Assembly: GCF_024343615.1 (NCBI RefSeq)
Contig: NZ_RJUB01000010.1
Span: forward strand, 62,001 to 126,000
DNA from: Ferruginibacter sp. HRS2-29
Lineage (GTDB): Bacteria > Bacteroidota > Bacteroidia > Chitinophagales > Chitinophagaceae
Length of the DNA stretch: 64,000 bases
Direction of reading: 5' to 3'
Made by a program: the position numbers and the translations under genes. A model generated the notes under the pieces. It worked only from the letters and a program-made list of their open reading frames with translations, ran no database searches and was not told where the DNA came from. Below are positions 24,891 through 33,766 of the stretch, one piece after another. Numbering within the stretch: position 1 is the stretch's first letter; each line of letters begins with the position of its first letter.

Positions 24891-27617
24891 ATGCAACGGA
24901 TCTACCAGAACGCTCTTATTACCCTACTTTTCGTGTTTATATGTCAGCAACTATCCGCACAGGATAGCATCGGCGTTTCTGTAAACCCTGCTTTACAGGA
25001 TATTTACAATTCAAAAACAGCCAAACCATATACCATCGCCGGCATCACCGTAACAGGTACCAGGAACTACGATCAAAACCTGATCATTTCCATCACCGGC
25101 CTGGCAAAAGGCGATGTGGTACAGATCCCCGGAACCGATGCTTTCAGTAAAGCCATCTCCAAACTCTGGAAACAGAACCTGGTATCCAATGTGCAGATCT
25201 ACATCACAAAGATGGAAGGCTCCAACATCTTCATCGAAATAGCCCTCACCGAAAGGCCAAGACTGACCGATTTTGATTTCACCGGAATCAAAAAAGGGGA
25301 GAAAGAAGACCTCCGCACAAAATCGGGACTCAGCAAAGACAGGGTAGTAACGGAAGATATGAAACTGAGCGCCGTGGAAAATATCCGCAAATTCTATTCT
25401 GAAAAAGGATACAGGAATGTGAAGATCGACGTTACCGAGCAAAATTCGCCGGGGTTGAACAATGCCATCATTCTTACTTTCGCCATCGACAAGGGGAAAA
25501 AAGTAAAAGTGAATTCGGTGAATTTTACCGACAACGTAAGCATTGAAGACAACAAGCTGAAAAAACAGATGAAGGGCACCAAGGAAATGACCCGCATCAC
25601 ACTGTTCCCAGAAAAAATAACAAGCCCTTACGGCGATACAGCCCATGCGCTTACTTTCAAAGATTATTTAAAAGAAAACGCTTACCTGCGCCCAAGCCGC
25701 ACCAGGGATTACATAGAGCCTTACTTCAGGTTCAAGCTTTTCAGCAGCGCCAAATTCAACGAAAAGAAATACGCCGAAGATAAAGACAAAGTGCTGGCCT
25801 ATTACAATTCCCGCGGTTTCAGGGATGCGCAGATCGTAGAGGATACTACTTTTTACGACAACAAAGGAAACATCAACGTAGATATTAAAGTTTCCGAAGG
25901 GCACAAATATTACTTCGGTAATATTACCTGGAAGGGAAATACAAAATATTCTGATTCCATCCTCAACATCATCTTAGGAATTTCCAAAGGCGACCCGTAC
26001 AATGTGGAAACATTGAACAAGCGCCTGGGTAAAGAATTGTCTGCCGAAGGCGGCGATATCGGAAGCCTCTACCAGGATGACGGTTACCTGTTCTTCAGGG
26101 TGGAACCAATTGAAACATCTGTGTACAACGATACCATCGATTACGAGATCAGGGTAACGGAAGGCCCGCAGGCAGTATATGGTAAGATCACCGTATCGGG
26201 CAACGACAAAACGAAAGATTATGTGATCCTTCGTGAAATGCGTACCATACCCGGCGAAAAATTCAGCCGCCAGGATATCATCCGTACACAACGCGAACTC
26301 GGGCAGCTGGGCTTTTTGAACCCGGAAAAAACAAACCCGAATGTGATCCCGAATTCCGATAACGGAACGGTAGACATCAACTGGCAGGTGGAAGAAAAAT
26401 CTGCCGATCAGCTCGAATTGTCTGCAGGTTTTGGTGGCGGTATCGGCCTTACCGGTACATTGGGTGTTACGTTCAACAACTTCTCGCTGAAAAATATCGG
26501 TAAAAAATCAAGCTGGGATCCGTTACCAACCGGTGATGGCCAGAAGCTGAGCGCCAGGATACAGTCGAATGGTAAAGCCTACCGTTCTTACAGTTTCTCT
26601 TTCACCGAGCCTTGGCTGGGTGGTAAAAAACGTAACTCTTTCTCGGTAAGTTATTTCAATACCCGGTATGCAAATTCGTACGATAACTACGGGTCGTATT
26701 GCCGCTCCTGCGGAGATACTTCTTATGTAAAGACGGTTGGGTTTGGTGTTTCCCTGGGTAAACAATTGAAATGGCCGGATGATTATTTCAACCTCATCTA
26801 TTCATTGAACGTACAGCAGTACAAGCTCAGGAATTACGCGGTGAGCGGGTTCAACGGGATCACCAATGGCAACTCTACAAACATCAGTGCCAAGATCACT
26901 TTGCTGCGCAACTCTGCAGGCCCTAACCCGATCTTCCCTACACAGGGTTCCAACTTCCTGTTGAGTGCACAGTTTACGTTGCCTTACTCGTTGCTGGGCA
27001 TTACAGAGCCGGCCGACAACCAATATAAATACCCTGAGTTTCACAAATGGCGCTTCAGCGGCGAATGGTATGTGCCGATCGGTAAGCCAAGAGGAGCGGA
27101 TAAGAACAAACAGTTCATCCTCAAAGCGGCTGCCAAATACGGCTTCATCGGTAAATACAACAGCAAGCTGGAAGTATCACCGTTCGAGCGTTTCCAGTTG
27201 GGTGATGCAGGGTTGAGTAATACACAGGCATTGCTGGGGTACGATATCATCGCACACCGCGGTTACCCTATCTACAGCAGCTCTGATCCTAAAGTGAACC
27301 CCGATGGTATTTCACCAACACAATACTTTACGATCTTCAACAAATACACCATGGAGCTCAGGTATCCGTTCAGCACCAATGCAAGCAGCACCATTTATGG
27401 TCTTGCGTTCTTCGAAGCTGCCAATGGCTGGTATTCGTTCAAAGAATACAATCCGTTCAAGCTGCGTCGTTCTGCCGGTGTGGGTATGCGTTTCTTCCTG
27501 CCGATGTTTGGCCTCTTAGGGTTCGACTATGGTATCGGGTTTGATCGTTACAACCAGAATTCAGGTATCAAAGGCGCCGCGAAGTTTACCTTCATGCTTG
27601 GCCAGGAACCGGAGTAA
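24891..27617 (+). CDS. bamA: Outer membrane protein assembly factor BamA
   Basis: 908 residues. ATG 24891 gives a signal peptide (MQRIYQNALITLLFVFICQQLSAQ). Residues about 45-500 hold five POTRA repeats (ITVTGTRNYDQNLIISITGL ... ITVSGNDKTKDYVILREMRT), and 510-908 form the 16-strand barrel ending KFTFMLGQ. The loop-6 motif is HRGYPI where VRGF-type sequence is usual. It inserts barrel proteins into the outer membrane. Two Skp-like chaperone genes follow directly. Confidence 0.96.
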   Translation: MQRIYQNALITLLFVFICQQLSAQDSIGVSVNPALQDIYNSKTAKPYTIAGITVTGTRNYDQNLIISITGLAKGDVVQIPGTDAFSKAISKLWKQNLVSNVQIYITKMEGSNIFIEIALTERPRLTDFDFTGIKKGEKEDLRTKSGLSKDRVVTEDMKLSAVENIRKFYSEKGYRNVKIDVTEQNSPGLNNAIILTFAIDKGKKVKVNSVNFTDNVSIEDNKLKKQMKGTKEMTRITLFPEKITSPYGDTAHALTFKDYLKENAYLRPSRTRDYIEPYFRFKLFSSAKFNEKKYAEDKDKVLAYYNSRGFRDAQIVEDTTFYDNKGNINVDIKVSEGHKYYFGNITWKGNTKYSDSILNIILGISKGDPYNVETLNKRLGKELSAEGGDIGSLYQDDGYLFFRVEPIETSVYNDTIDYEIRVTEGPQAVYGKITVSGNDKTKDYVILREMRTIPGEKFSRQDIIRTQRELGQLGFLNPEKTNPNVIPNSDNGTVDINWQVEEKSADQLELSAGFGGGIGLTGTLGVTFNNFSLKNIGKKSSWDPLPTGDGQKLSARIQSNGKAYRSYSFSFTEPWLGGKKRNSFSVSYFNTRYANSYDNYGSYCRSCGDTSYVKTVGFGVSLGKQLKWPDDYFNLIYSLNVQQYKLRNYAVSGFNGITNGNSTNISAKITLLRNSAGPNPIFPTQGSNFLLSAQFTLPYSLLGITEPADNQYKYPEFHKWRFSGEWYVPIGKPRGADKNKQFILKAAAKYGFIGKYNSKLEVSPFERFQLGDAGLSNTQALLGYDIIAHRGYPIYSSSDPKVNPDGISPTQYFTIFNKYTMELRYPFSTNASSTIYGLAFFEAANGWYSFKEYNPFKLRRSAGVGMRFFLPMFGLLGFDYGIGFDRYNQNSGIKGAAKFTFMLGQEPE

Positions 27618-27620
27618 TAA

Positions 27621-27697
27621 TACCAGCTGTCAGCCTGAGCTTGTCGAAGGCCTTTGAACGAGAATTCGCCTTCGACAAGCTCAGGCTGACAGCTGGT
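27621..27697. repeat. Interspersed palindrome, copy 3
   Basis: Arms 27621-27651 and 27668-27697 with core CCTGAGCTTGTCGAAGGC. The outer ends TACCAGCTG/CAGCTGGTG also pair. Located between bamA and the first skp gene. Confidence 0.92.
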
Positions 27698-27747
27698 GTA
27701 ATTGAAATGAAATATTTTTTCTTTTATTTGTAAAAAATAATCCGAAG

Positions 27748-28260
27748 ATGAAAAAGATACTATTGATTGCTTCCTGCTTCTTACTGGTAGCATTTGCCTC
27801 ACAGGCACAGCGTTATGCGGTGATCGATTCGAAATATATCCTGGAGAAGGTTCCGGAGTATAAAGAAGCGCAAACCAAACTCGACCAGTTCAGCCAGTTG
27901 TGGCAGCAGGAGATCGACCAGAAACAAACGGCGCTGGATAAAATGTTCAAGGATTACGATGCCGAACAGGTGATGTTGCCCGACAACCTGAAGAAAAAAC
28001 GCGAAGACGAATTGTACAATAAAGAGAAAGAATTACGCGACCTGCAGCGCAAACGTTTTGGTTTTGAAGGCGATCTGTTCAAAAAACGTCAGGAGCTCAT
28101 CAAACCAATACAGGACAGGGTATACAACGCTGTACAGAAGCTGGCTGTGGAAAAACAATATGATTTCATATTAGATAAAAGTGAAGGAATTACCGTTATC
28201 TTTGCCGACCCCAAACTGGACAAGAGCGATGATATACTGAGGAACCTGGGTGTTAAATAA
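27748..28260 (+). CDS. OmpH/Skp-family periplasmic chaperone (first copy)
   Basis: 170 residues with a signal peptide (MKKILLIASCFLLVAFASQA). The mature protein opens RYAVIDSKYILEKVPEY, the Skp head strand, followed by a long charged coiled coil (about 45-120, AQTKLDQFSQLW ... ELYNKEKELRDLQRKR) and a closing strand YDFILDKSEGITVIFAD. Trimeric Skp-like chaperones hold unfolded barrel proteins for BamA, encoded directly upstream. The second family member follows about 110 nt downstream. Confidence 0.92.
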   Translation: MKKILLIASCFLLVAFASQAQRYAVIDSKYILEKVPEYKEAQTKLDQFSQLWQQEIDQKQTALDKMFKDYDAEQVMLPDNLKKKREDELYNKEKELRDLQRKRFGFEGDLFKKRQELIKPIQDRVYNAVQKLAVEKQYDFILDKSEGITVIFADPKLDKSDDILRNLGVK

Positions 28261-28369
28261 TTGATAATCGACAAAATATTGTGCAGCATTGCCCGGAAAG
28301 AATTAATCTTTGCTTAAGCGAAAGCTCACTATTAAATATCAACCAAATCAGAAACAATTAAACATTAAA

Positions 28370-28903
28370 ATGAAAAAACTTATCGTAGCAGGTGTGATGG
28401 CATTAGGTATCTTTAATGCATCTGCACAAACAAAGGTTGGGTACATCAATACCGACGAACTGATTGGCGTTATGCCGGAAGCAACTAAGGCTGATGCGGA
28501 ATTAAAAGAATTTCAGGCATCACTTGGGCAGATGTACCAGGAAATGGTAGCTGATTTTTCTGCAAAGGATAGCGCTTTCTCTAAAGATTCTGCAAAATGG
28601 AATCCTAGCATGAAAGAGATCAAAAGGAACGAACTGGTAGCCTTATACCAGAAAGTGCAGGGCTGGCAGCAACAGGGCCAGGAAATGTACCAGGCTGAAG
28701 CGCAAAAGAAGATCCAGCCTTTGAGGGATAAAGCTTTTGAAGCGATCAAAAACGTAGCAAGAGAAAATGGTTACACCTACATCCTCGATAACAATGCAGT
28801 ATTGGTAGGCCCTCCGGGCGACGATATCCTGCCATTGGTGAAAAAGAAACTGGGCATAGTAGCTCCCGCTCCTAAAGCAACAACACCGGTTAAAAAACCG
28901 TAA
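28370..28903 (+). CDS. OmpH/Skp-family periplasmic chaperone (second copy)
   Basis: 177 residues from ATG 28370, which gives the signal peptide MKKLIVAGVMALGIFNASAQ; the frame is open further upstream without a fitting start. The domain order is the same as its neighbour: TKVGYINTDELIGVMPEATK, a coiled-coil region rich in Lys/Glu/Gln, YTYILDNNAVLVGPPGDDIL. A proline/lysine tail (APAPKATTPVKKP) is specific to this copy. Tandem Skp genes after bamA are common in Bacteroidota. Confidence 0.92.
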   Translation: MKKLIVAGVMALGIFNASAQTKVGYINTDELIGVMPEATKADAELKEFQASLGQMYQEMVADFSAKDSAFSKDSAKWNPSMKEIKRNELVALYQKVQGWQQQGQEMYQAEAQKKIQPLRDKAFEAIKNVARENGYTYILDNNAVLVGPPGDDILPLVKKKLGIVAPAPKATTPVKKP

Positions 28904-28921
28904 TGAAATAAAATGCTGATG

Positions 28922-28947
28922 AAGCCTTCCGGTAATCCGGGAGGCTT
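28922..28947 (+). terminator. Terminator of the bamA-skp-skp region
   Basis: AAGCCTTCCGG pairs with CCGGGAGGCTT (one wobble) across a TAAT loop, followed by TGTTATTTT. Confidence 0.8.
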
Positions 28948-29156
28948 TGTTATTTTGGGGGATTGTTGCGGGTGACGGGTTATTTGATCGTTAACGAAGT
29001 TTTCTCTGCGGAAGCCTCTGCCATCTCTGGCACTCTGCGGTGAGGGAAGGATTCTTCACCGCAGAGAATGGGAGAAGCGCAGAGGTTTCGCAGAGAAAGC
29101 CTGTCTCATACTTATTCTTCGCATACGATCAAATAACCCGCCACCCGCAACTTATT

Positions 29157-29217
29157 AAGGTCAACGACCTTTGAAATATATTTACCTTTAAATAAAATTA
29201 ATAAGGTCGTCGACCTT
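29157..29217. promoter_or_regulatory. Two AAGGTC-N3-GACCTT palindromes upstream of murI
   Basis: Perfect 15-mers at 29157-29171 (centre AAC) and 29203-29217 (centre GTC), 46 nt apart and ending 7 nt before the murI start. A third copy with one mismatch lies upstream of rnpA (30511-30525). Paired dyads of this size look like repressor operators, but no regulator is known to me. Confidence 0.45.
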
Positions 29218-29224
29218 AGTACGT

Positions 29225-30046
29225 ATGCTAAACAAACCCATCGGCGTTTTCGACAGCGGCTACGGCGGCCTCACCATCCTCAAGGAAATTGTGGAGCGGC
29301 TGCCGCAATACAACTATCTCTACATGGGCGACAATGCCCGTGCGCCTTATGGCCCGCGCAGCTTCGAAACCGTGTACGACTATACCCTCGAAGCCGTAAA
29401 ATGGTTCTTCTCGCAAGGCTGCAGCCTGGTGATACTGGCCTGCAATACAGCCTCAGCCAAAGCATTGCGCAGCATACAGCAAAAAGATCTTCCGCAGCTG
29501 GCTCCCGATAAAAGGGTGCTGGGTGTCATCCGGCCCACGGCCGAAGTGATCGGCTATTACAGCAAAAGCCGCCACGTAGGCGTATTGGGCACACAGGGCA
29601 CGGTAAGCTCGCAATCGTACCTGCTGGAGATAGAAAAATTTTTCCCCGATATAGCTGTTTCGCAGGAAGCCTGCCCGGAGTGGGTGCCCATAGTAGAAAA
29701 TAATGCTTACGACCAACCCGGCACCGATGAAGCTATCCAAACGCACCTGGATGCCATTTTGCAAAAAGACCCGCAGATAGATACTTTACTGCTGGCCTGC
29801 ACACATTACCCCATGCTGATGGAAAAGATCCGGCAGTTTACCCCCGAGGCCGTTTCCATCATCGCCCAGGGCGGCATCATCGCCCAAAGCCTGGAAGTAT
29901 ACCTGCAGCGCCATCCCGAAATAGAGCAGCAATGCGGCAAAGACGGCCAGTTGGAATTTTACACCACCGGCTCTACGCAAGACTTTGATAATCATACCGC
30001 TAATTTCTTTGGTAGGGCGGTTAGCTCCAATTTGATACAACTTTAG
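29225..30046 (+). CDS. murI: Glutamate racemase
   Basis: 273 residues. Active-site elements: PIGVFDSGYGGLTIL with the Asp/Ser pair, LVILACNTASAKAL with the first catalytic Cys, and LLLACTHYPML with the second Cys and its His. It makes D-glutamate for peptidoglycan. It closes the porG-uppS-bamA-skp-skp-murI order typical of Bacteroidota, separated from skp by a terminator, so it is probably transcribed on its own, possibly under the dyads just upstream. Confidence 0.96.
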   Translation: MLNKPIGVFDSGYGGLTILKEIVERLPQYNYLYMGDNARAPYGPRSFETVYDYTLEAVKWFFSQGCSLVILACNTASAKALRSIQQKDLPQLAPDKRVLGVIRPTAEVIGYYSKSRHVGVLGTQGTVSSQSYLLEIEKFFPDIAVSQEACPEWVPIVENNAYDQPGTDEAIQTHLDAILQKDPQIDTLLLACTHYPMLMEKIRQFTPEAVSIIAQGGIIAQSLEVYLQRHPEIEQQCGKDGQLEFYTTGSTQDFDNHTANFFGRAVSSNLIQL

Positions 30047-30049
30047 TCG

Positions 30050-30161
30050 AATTAATAATTAATAATGAATAATTAATAATTCATTCAGGATGAAGGTTGT
30101 GCGATTGTCAGAAGGTTACCCCTCTAAAAAATTATTAATTATTCATTATTAATTATTAATT
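30050..30161. repeat. Heptad inverted-repeat locus G (AATTAAT)
   Basis: Left arm AATTAAT AATTAAT AATGAAT AATTAAT AATT (30050-30081), right arm 30130-30161 its exact complement, spacer 48 nt. Locus L at 60047 uses the same heptad with a different variant unit. Confidence 0.9.
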
Positions 30162-30259
30162 AAACCCTTACCTTTGCCGTCCTTTCACAAGAAGCGGGGA
30201 TGGTGCCCTGCTGCTGAAATACCAATTAACAATATTTGTAAAAGGAAAAATTTAATAAG

Positions 30260-30427
30260 ATGCCGGGAAAAAAAAGAACCTACCAACCTCATAAACGTCG
30301 CAGGAAATCAGTACATGGCTTCCGTCAGCGTATGGAAACAGCTAATGGCCGTAAGGTATTGGCGAGCCGCAGGGCAAAAGGACGTCACCGTCTGACCGTT
30401 TCTGATGAGCATGGTTCAAAGAAATAG
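30260..30427 (+). CDS. rpmH: 50S ribosomal protein L34
   Basis: A 55-residue basic protein read from ATG 30260: it starts [20 protein letters not shown] and continues through [20 protein letters not shown] and GRHRLTVS to TAG at 30425-30427. The L34 signature ([17 protein letters not shown]) is unmistakable; the C-terminal extension SDEHGSKK makes it slightly longer than most. It is followed by a terminator and rnpA, the classical rpmH-rnpA-yidD order. Confidence 0.96.
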   Translation: MPGKKRTYQPHKRRRKSVHGFRQRMETANGRKVLASRRAKGRHRLTVSDEHGSKK

Positions 30428-30462
30428 TACATCGTTTACCGTTCGGTAAATCAAATGCATAC

Positions 30463-30487
30463 AAGCCCTCTTATTTTTGGAGGGCTT
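30463..30487 (+). terminator. Terminator after rpmH
   Basis: AAGCCCTC pairs with GAGGGCTT across a 9-nt loop, followed by a T-run (TTTTTATTT). Confidence 0.85.
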
Positions 30488-30510
30488 TTTTATTTGGGGT
30501 AATTTTATTT

Positions 30511-30525
30511 AAGGTCGACCACCTT
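30511..30525. promoter_or_regulatory. AAGGTC-GAC-CACCTT dyad upstream of rnpA
   Basis: Same 15-mer design as the two dyads before murI, with one mismatch in the right half. It lies 30 nt before the rnpA start. Confidence 0.35.
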
Positions 30526-30554
30526 ATAAAGATCGCCGACAAACGTTATAATTT

Positions 30555-30965
30555 TTGGAAGATAAACAACGATATTTTTTACGTAAAGAAAACAAGCTCA
30601 AGAGCCGCAAGCAGATCGATGCTGTTTTCTCCCGGGGAAAAAGCTTTTCGGTGTTCCCCTTCAAAGTGATCTGGCTGCCGGCCAACGAAAAGGCGGCTTT
30701 GCAGGCAGGGGTAGGCGTGAGCAGCCGCAACTTCAAGCGGGCCGTCGATCGCAACCGCATCAAGCGGCTCATGCGGGAAGCATACCGGTTGCAAAAGCAT
30801 GAGCTGGAGCAATCATTGCAGGCTGCCCAACAAAACCTTTCCGTGTTTGTGCTCTACACCGGCAGGGAACTACCGGAATACGAATTGGTTTTTGAAAAAT
30901 TTACCACCATACTCAACAGGCTGATAAAAATAACAGATGCGACAAAAAATCAAGTGGATAGCTAG
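30555..30965 (+). CDS. rnpA: Ribonuclease P protein component
   Basis: 136 residues from TTG 30555 (the only start giving the family N-terminus; no ATG is available). Features: [20 protein letters not shown] and the RNR motif region [21 protein letters not shown]. It binds the catalytic RNase P RNA and helps mature tRNA 5' ends. Its 3' end overlaps yidD by 29 nt. Confidence 0.94.
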   Translation: MEDKQRYFLRKENKLKSRKQIDAVFSRGKSFSVFPFKVIWLPANEKAALQAGVGVSSRNFKRAVDRNRIKRLMREAYRLQKHELEQSLQAAQQNLSVFVLYTGRELPEYELVFEKFTTILNRLIKITDATKNQVDS

Positions 30966-31173
30966 CCTGCCCTTCATTATCCTGATAAAGCTTTACCAGT
31001 GGATCATTTCGCCGATACTTGGTCCATCGAAGTGCCGCTTTACGCCTACCTGCTCGCATTACGGGCTCGAAGCGTTTAAAAAATACGGGCCGTTTAAAGG
31101 GTTTTATCTTACGGTAAAAAGAATAGGCCGGTGTCACCCCTGGGGCGGACACGGGTTTGATCCGGTTCCTTAA
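30937..31173 (+). CDS. yidD: Membrane protein insertion efficiency factor YidD
   Basis: 78 residues with the family pattern: [20 protein letters not shown] followed by [20 protein letters not shown] and the ending [15 protein letters not shown] short membrane-associated protein that aids YidC-dependent insertion. It overlaps the end of rnpA by 29 nt, giving translational coupling. Confidence 0.95.
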   Translation: MRQKIKWIASLPFIILIKLYQWIISPILGPSKCRFTPTCSHYGLEAFKKYGPFKGFYLTVKRIGRCHPWGGHGFDPVP

Positions 31174-31229
31174 ACCTGCCCCCCCAGCCGTGCGGCGGAC
31201 AAGCATAGCGACACAATGGCACAACGGTA

Positions 31230-31376
31230 ATCGGGCATTGCTCGTTCCGTAGGAACGATGTGTAGGGAGGAACGATCCACGAATAGAGTTGTATTGCTCG
31301 TTCCTTAGGAACGATGTGTAGGTAGCACCCAACGGGTGCAAAAAATGGTTTCCCGTTCCGTAGGAACGATGTGTGT
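31230..31376. repeat. Three copies of CGTTCCKTAGGAACGATGTGT
   Basis: Copies at about 31242, 31300 and 31354 (CGTTCCGTAGGAACGATGTG, with T for G in the middle copy). Each contains a palindrome GTTCC-NTA-GGAAC. The stretch also has the small hairpin GCACCCAACGGGTGC. It occupies most of the 275-bp gap after yidD. Confidence 0.8.
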
Positions 31377-31448
31377 GTTACGGCATTTCGATCGGCTGCA
31401 AACCACGGTAATCAAAAGCAATTTCATAAATAATATAAATTTTTACCC

Positions 31449-32318
31449 ATGAATAAGTTTTCATTCCTTCTCGTTTTTTTCTTCGCTTTCGCGATAACCG
31501 CTTCGGCGCAAACAAAAGACAACAAGGAATACAACGCCTGGTATGTGCAAAAAGACAGCGCCTATACCATCTTTGCCAAAAAAGCAATGATACGTGCCGA
31601 GCCCTCGCTCAAAGGGCAACTCATCGATTCGTTGTATGCCGGCGCTTCCATCATCATCCATGAGCAGACAACAGAATTTGCCGAAGTGAAAAGCATTTAT
31701 GCTCCCTGGGTGAAAGTGTCTTACCAGCAAAACGGGCAGCAAAAAAGCGGCTACCTCTGGCTGGGATCTGTGGCCTTAAAAAATGCTGTGTACAACAATG
31801 TCAATTTTGTATTTGGCATCGAGCGCCTGGAGAAAGATGCTAAAAGAAGCGATGCGGAGTATTCATTCTATACTTATGTGGTTCAGCTTAAAGCCATCAG
31901 CAGCGATACACTGGCCGATGTAAAAGAATGGAAAGTAGATGGCGGCGAATTTGCCTCCTATATACAAATGTTGTTGCTGGGCAATACCAAACTGGACAAC
32001 CTGCAGAATGTGGTGCGTATATCTGCCGGCGGCGAAGCCTGTGGCATCCCTACCAACTACTTTTACTACGGCTGGACGGGCCAAAAACTCCTCCCCCTGC
32101 CGGGCAAATATTCTGTAGGCGATGCCGACGTGTTTTATCATTCCGAAACCCTCTTATTCCCCCACGAAAAGGGCGGACAGCCCAATAAGATCATCAAACT
32201 CATAGAAGAGGAAGAAACGCTGGAAGAAGCCACGGAAACTAAAAAAGCCAAAGTGAAAAAAATGAATGCGAAGGAAGTATATGTGTGGAATGGGGTAAAA
32301 GCAATAAAACAAAAGTGA
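31449..32318 (+). CDS. Secreted SH3-like domain protein, function unknown
   Basis: 289 residues with a signal peptide (MNKFSFLLVFFFAFAITASA). Residues about 45-110 resemble a bacterial SH3 fold (KAMIRAEPSLKGQLIDSLYA, WVKVSYQQNGQQKSGYLWLG), a module that often binds peptidoglycan stem peptides. The C-terminal half (YYGWTGQKLLPLPGKYSVGD...) is a conserved-looking domain I cannot name and ends in a lysine/glutamate-rich tail. Monocistronic, followed by a large inverted repeat. Confidence 0.8.
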   Translation: MNKFSFLLVFFFAFAITASAQTKDNKEYNAWYVQKDSAYTIFAKKAMIRAEPSLKGQLIDSLYAGASIIIHEQTTEFAEVKSIYAPWVKVSYQQNGQQKSGYLWLGSVALKNAVYNNVNFVFGIERLEKDAKRSDAEYSFYTYVVQLKAISSDTLADVKEWKVDGGEFASYIQMLLLGNTKLDNLQNVVRISAGGEACGIPTNYFYYGWTGQKLLPLPGKYSVGDADVFYHSETLLFPHEKGGQPNKIIKLIEEEETLEEATETKKAKVKKMNAKEVYVWNGVKAIKQK

Positions 32319-32324
32319 TCAGTA

Positions 32325-32442
32325 AAAAAACGCTGATTATAAAAAAGATGAAAAGATTGCGCAGATTTCTTTCGCTAAAGCGAAAGGTTGCGAAGCAGCC
32401 ATCTGCGAAATCAAACAATCTTTTTTATAATCAGCGTTTTTT
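32325..32442. terminator. Large nested hairpin after the SH3-like gene
   Basis: Arms 32325-32349 and 32418-32442 are perfect 25-nt complements (AAAAAACGCTGATTATAAAA..), with an inner GCGCAGATTTC / GAAATCTGCG-like pairing and a TTTCGCTAAAGCGAAA hairpin. The T-run at the end suggests termination. Confidence 0.75.
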
Positions 32443-32504
32443 ATTCCCTCTTCTTTAACAACTCTTATCCCCCTTCTTTTCGTACGTTGCTGTAAATTGT
32501 GAAC

Positions 32505-32999
32505 ATGAAAATAACCAACTGTTTCCTCTGCTGCATGCTGGTAGTACTTGCAGCCTGCGGACAAAAAAAATCACCCACCGTGACGGCGGCCTACGATAGC
32601 AGCGGAGTAAGCCGCAATGTGATCACCGATCCTTCCAAATGGAACAAGCTCACGCCTGAAGAATCTGCCGTAATAGTACGCAAAGGCACCGAATACCCCG
32701 GCACCGGCGACCTGCTCAGCAATACCCAAAAAGGAACTTACATCTGCAAACGCTGCAATGCGCCGCTTTACAGATCCGACAGCAAATTTGACGCACACTG
32801 CGGCTGGCCTGCTTTTGACGATGAAATAGCCGGAGCTGTAAAACGCATCCCCGATCCCGATGGCGAACGTACCGAAATAGAATGTGCCAATTGCGGGGCG
32901 CACCTGGGGCACGTGTTTTTGGGAGAAGGGTTTACGAAGAAGAATACGAGGCATTGTGTAAATTCAACGTCAATGTTGTTTGTGCCGGATAAGAACTAG
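32505..32999 (+). CDS. msrB: Peptide-methionine (R)-S-oxide reductase, lipoprotein form
   Basis: 164 residues from ATG 32505. The N-terminus is a lipoprotein signal (MLVVLAACGQ), so the enzyme is exported, unlike cytoplasmic MsrB. The zinc site is formed by CKRC and CANC, HCGWPAFDDEI is the substrate pocket, and the catalytic Cys is in RHCVNSTSM. It reduces methionine-R-sulfoxide in envelope proteins. Next to superoxide dismutase (convergent), suggesting an oxidative-stress neighbourhood. Confidence 0.94.
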   Translation: MKITNCFLCCMLVVLAACGQKKSPTVTAAYDSSGVSRNVITDPSKWNKLTPEESAVIVRKGTEYPGTGDLLSNTQKGTYICKRCNAPLYRSDSKFDAHCGWPAFDDEIAGAVKRIPDPDGERTEIECANCGAHLGHVFLGEGFTKKNTRHCVNSTSMLFVPDKN

Positions 33000-33000
33000 T

Positions 33001-33156
33001 TTTTGATTACACGAATTTTGCGAATTACACGAATTAGCGAAGAATAATTGTATAAAAAGAAGCCCCGACTTTATAAGTCGGGGCTTTATGTTACTCGCTA
33101 ATTCGTGTAATCCGTGTAATTAGCTTCGCCGCAGGCGAAAATTCGTGTAATCAAAA
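33001..33156. repeat. Nested inverted repeat enclosing a terminator
   Basis: Outer arms TTTTGATTACACGAATTTT (33001-33019) and its complement 33138-33156; inner arms CGAATTACACGAATTAGCGA (33021-33040) with 33095-33114. In the centre is the 12-bp terminator stem at 33060-33086. Confidence 0.85.
33060..33086. terminator. Bidirectional terminator between msrB and sod
   Basis: AAGCCCCGACTT pairs perfectly with AAGTCGGGGCTT across a TAT loop. Confidence 0.88.
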
Positions 33157-33160
33157 AAAA

Positions 33161-33766
33161 TTACTTCGCGGCTTCAAACTTCTCTGCCACTTTCGTCCAG
33201 TTTACCACGTTCCAGAAAGCTTCCAGGTAGGCCGGGCGCTTGTTCTGGTATTTGAGGTAGTAGGCATGTTCCCACACATCGGCGCCGAGGATAGGCGTGC
33301 CTTTTACTTCGGCTACGTCCATGAGTGGGTTGTCCTGGTTGGGGGTAGAAGTTACTTCCAGCTTGCCGTCTTTTACAATGAGCCATGCCCAGCCGCTACC
33401 AAAGCGGGTAGTGCCGGCAGCGTTGAATTTTTCTTTAAAGGCATCAAAAGAGCCAAAAGCCGCGGTGATGGCATCGGCCAGTGCGCCGGTAGGGGTGCCG
33501 CCAGCGTTGGGGGCCATTATTTCCCAGAAGAAGCTATGGTTCCAATGTCCGCCGCCGTTGTTGCGTACGGCCGGGCTGATGCTGCCCGCGTGCTTTACCA
33601 GCTCTTCAATGGTCTTATTCTCGTGCTCGGTGCCTGCAATGGCTTTATTGAGGTTATCTACGTAAGCCTGGTGGTGCTTATCGTGGTGGATGGTCATGGT
33701 TTCTTTGTCGATATGCGGTTCCAATGCATCATATGCGTATGGAAGCGCAGGTACTGTAAATGCCAT
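33161..33766 (-). CDS. Superoxide dismutase (Fe/Mn family)
   Basis: 201 residues, standard length. Metal ligands are visible: His in [18 protein letters not shown] (two), Asp and His in [26 protein letters not shown] is the conserved active-site helix. No signal peptide, so cytoplasmic. Fe or Mn use cannot be told reliably. The first 15 codons plus the upstream region are duplicated 565 bp away (34287-34444). Possible -7 element TAATTTTG upstream on the minus strand. Confidence 0.95.
   Translation of the reverse strand: MAFTVPALPYAYDALEPHIDKETMTIHHDKHHQAYVDNLNKAIAGTEHENKTIEELVKHAGSISPAVRNNGGGHWNHSFFWEIMAPNAGGTPTGALADAITAAFGSFDAFKEKFNAAGTTRFGSGWAWLIVKDGKLEVTSTPNQDNPLMDVAEVKGTPILGADVWEHAYYLKYQNKRPAYLEAFWNVVNWTKVAEKFEAAK

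Larger units (their letters stand above)
28904..29224. other. 321-bp intergenic stretch with terminator and nested inverted repeats
   Basis: No gene. It contains the skp terminator (28922-28947), an outer inverted repeat (28965-28990 with 29126-29151, 25 of 26 nt paired, heptad-like GCGGGTG/ACGGGTT words), an inner CTCTGCGG/CCGCAGAG repeat of the interspersed family, and two AAGGTC-N3-GACCTT palindromes before murI. Confidence 0.8.

Noticed and set aside
28990..29100. Heptad locus
   Set aside because: The inner CTCTGCGG/CCGCAGAG pairing belongs to the CGCAGAG repeat family and lacks a 7-nt period; only the outer arms are heptad-like.
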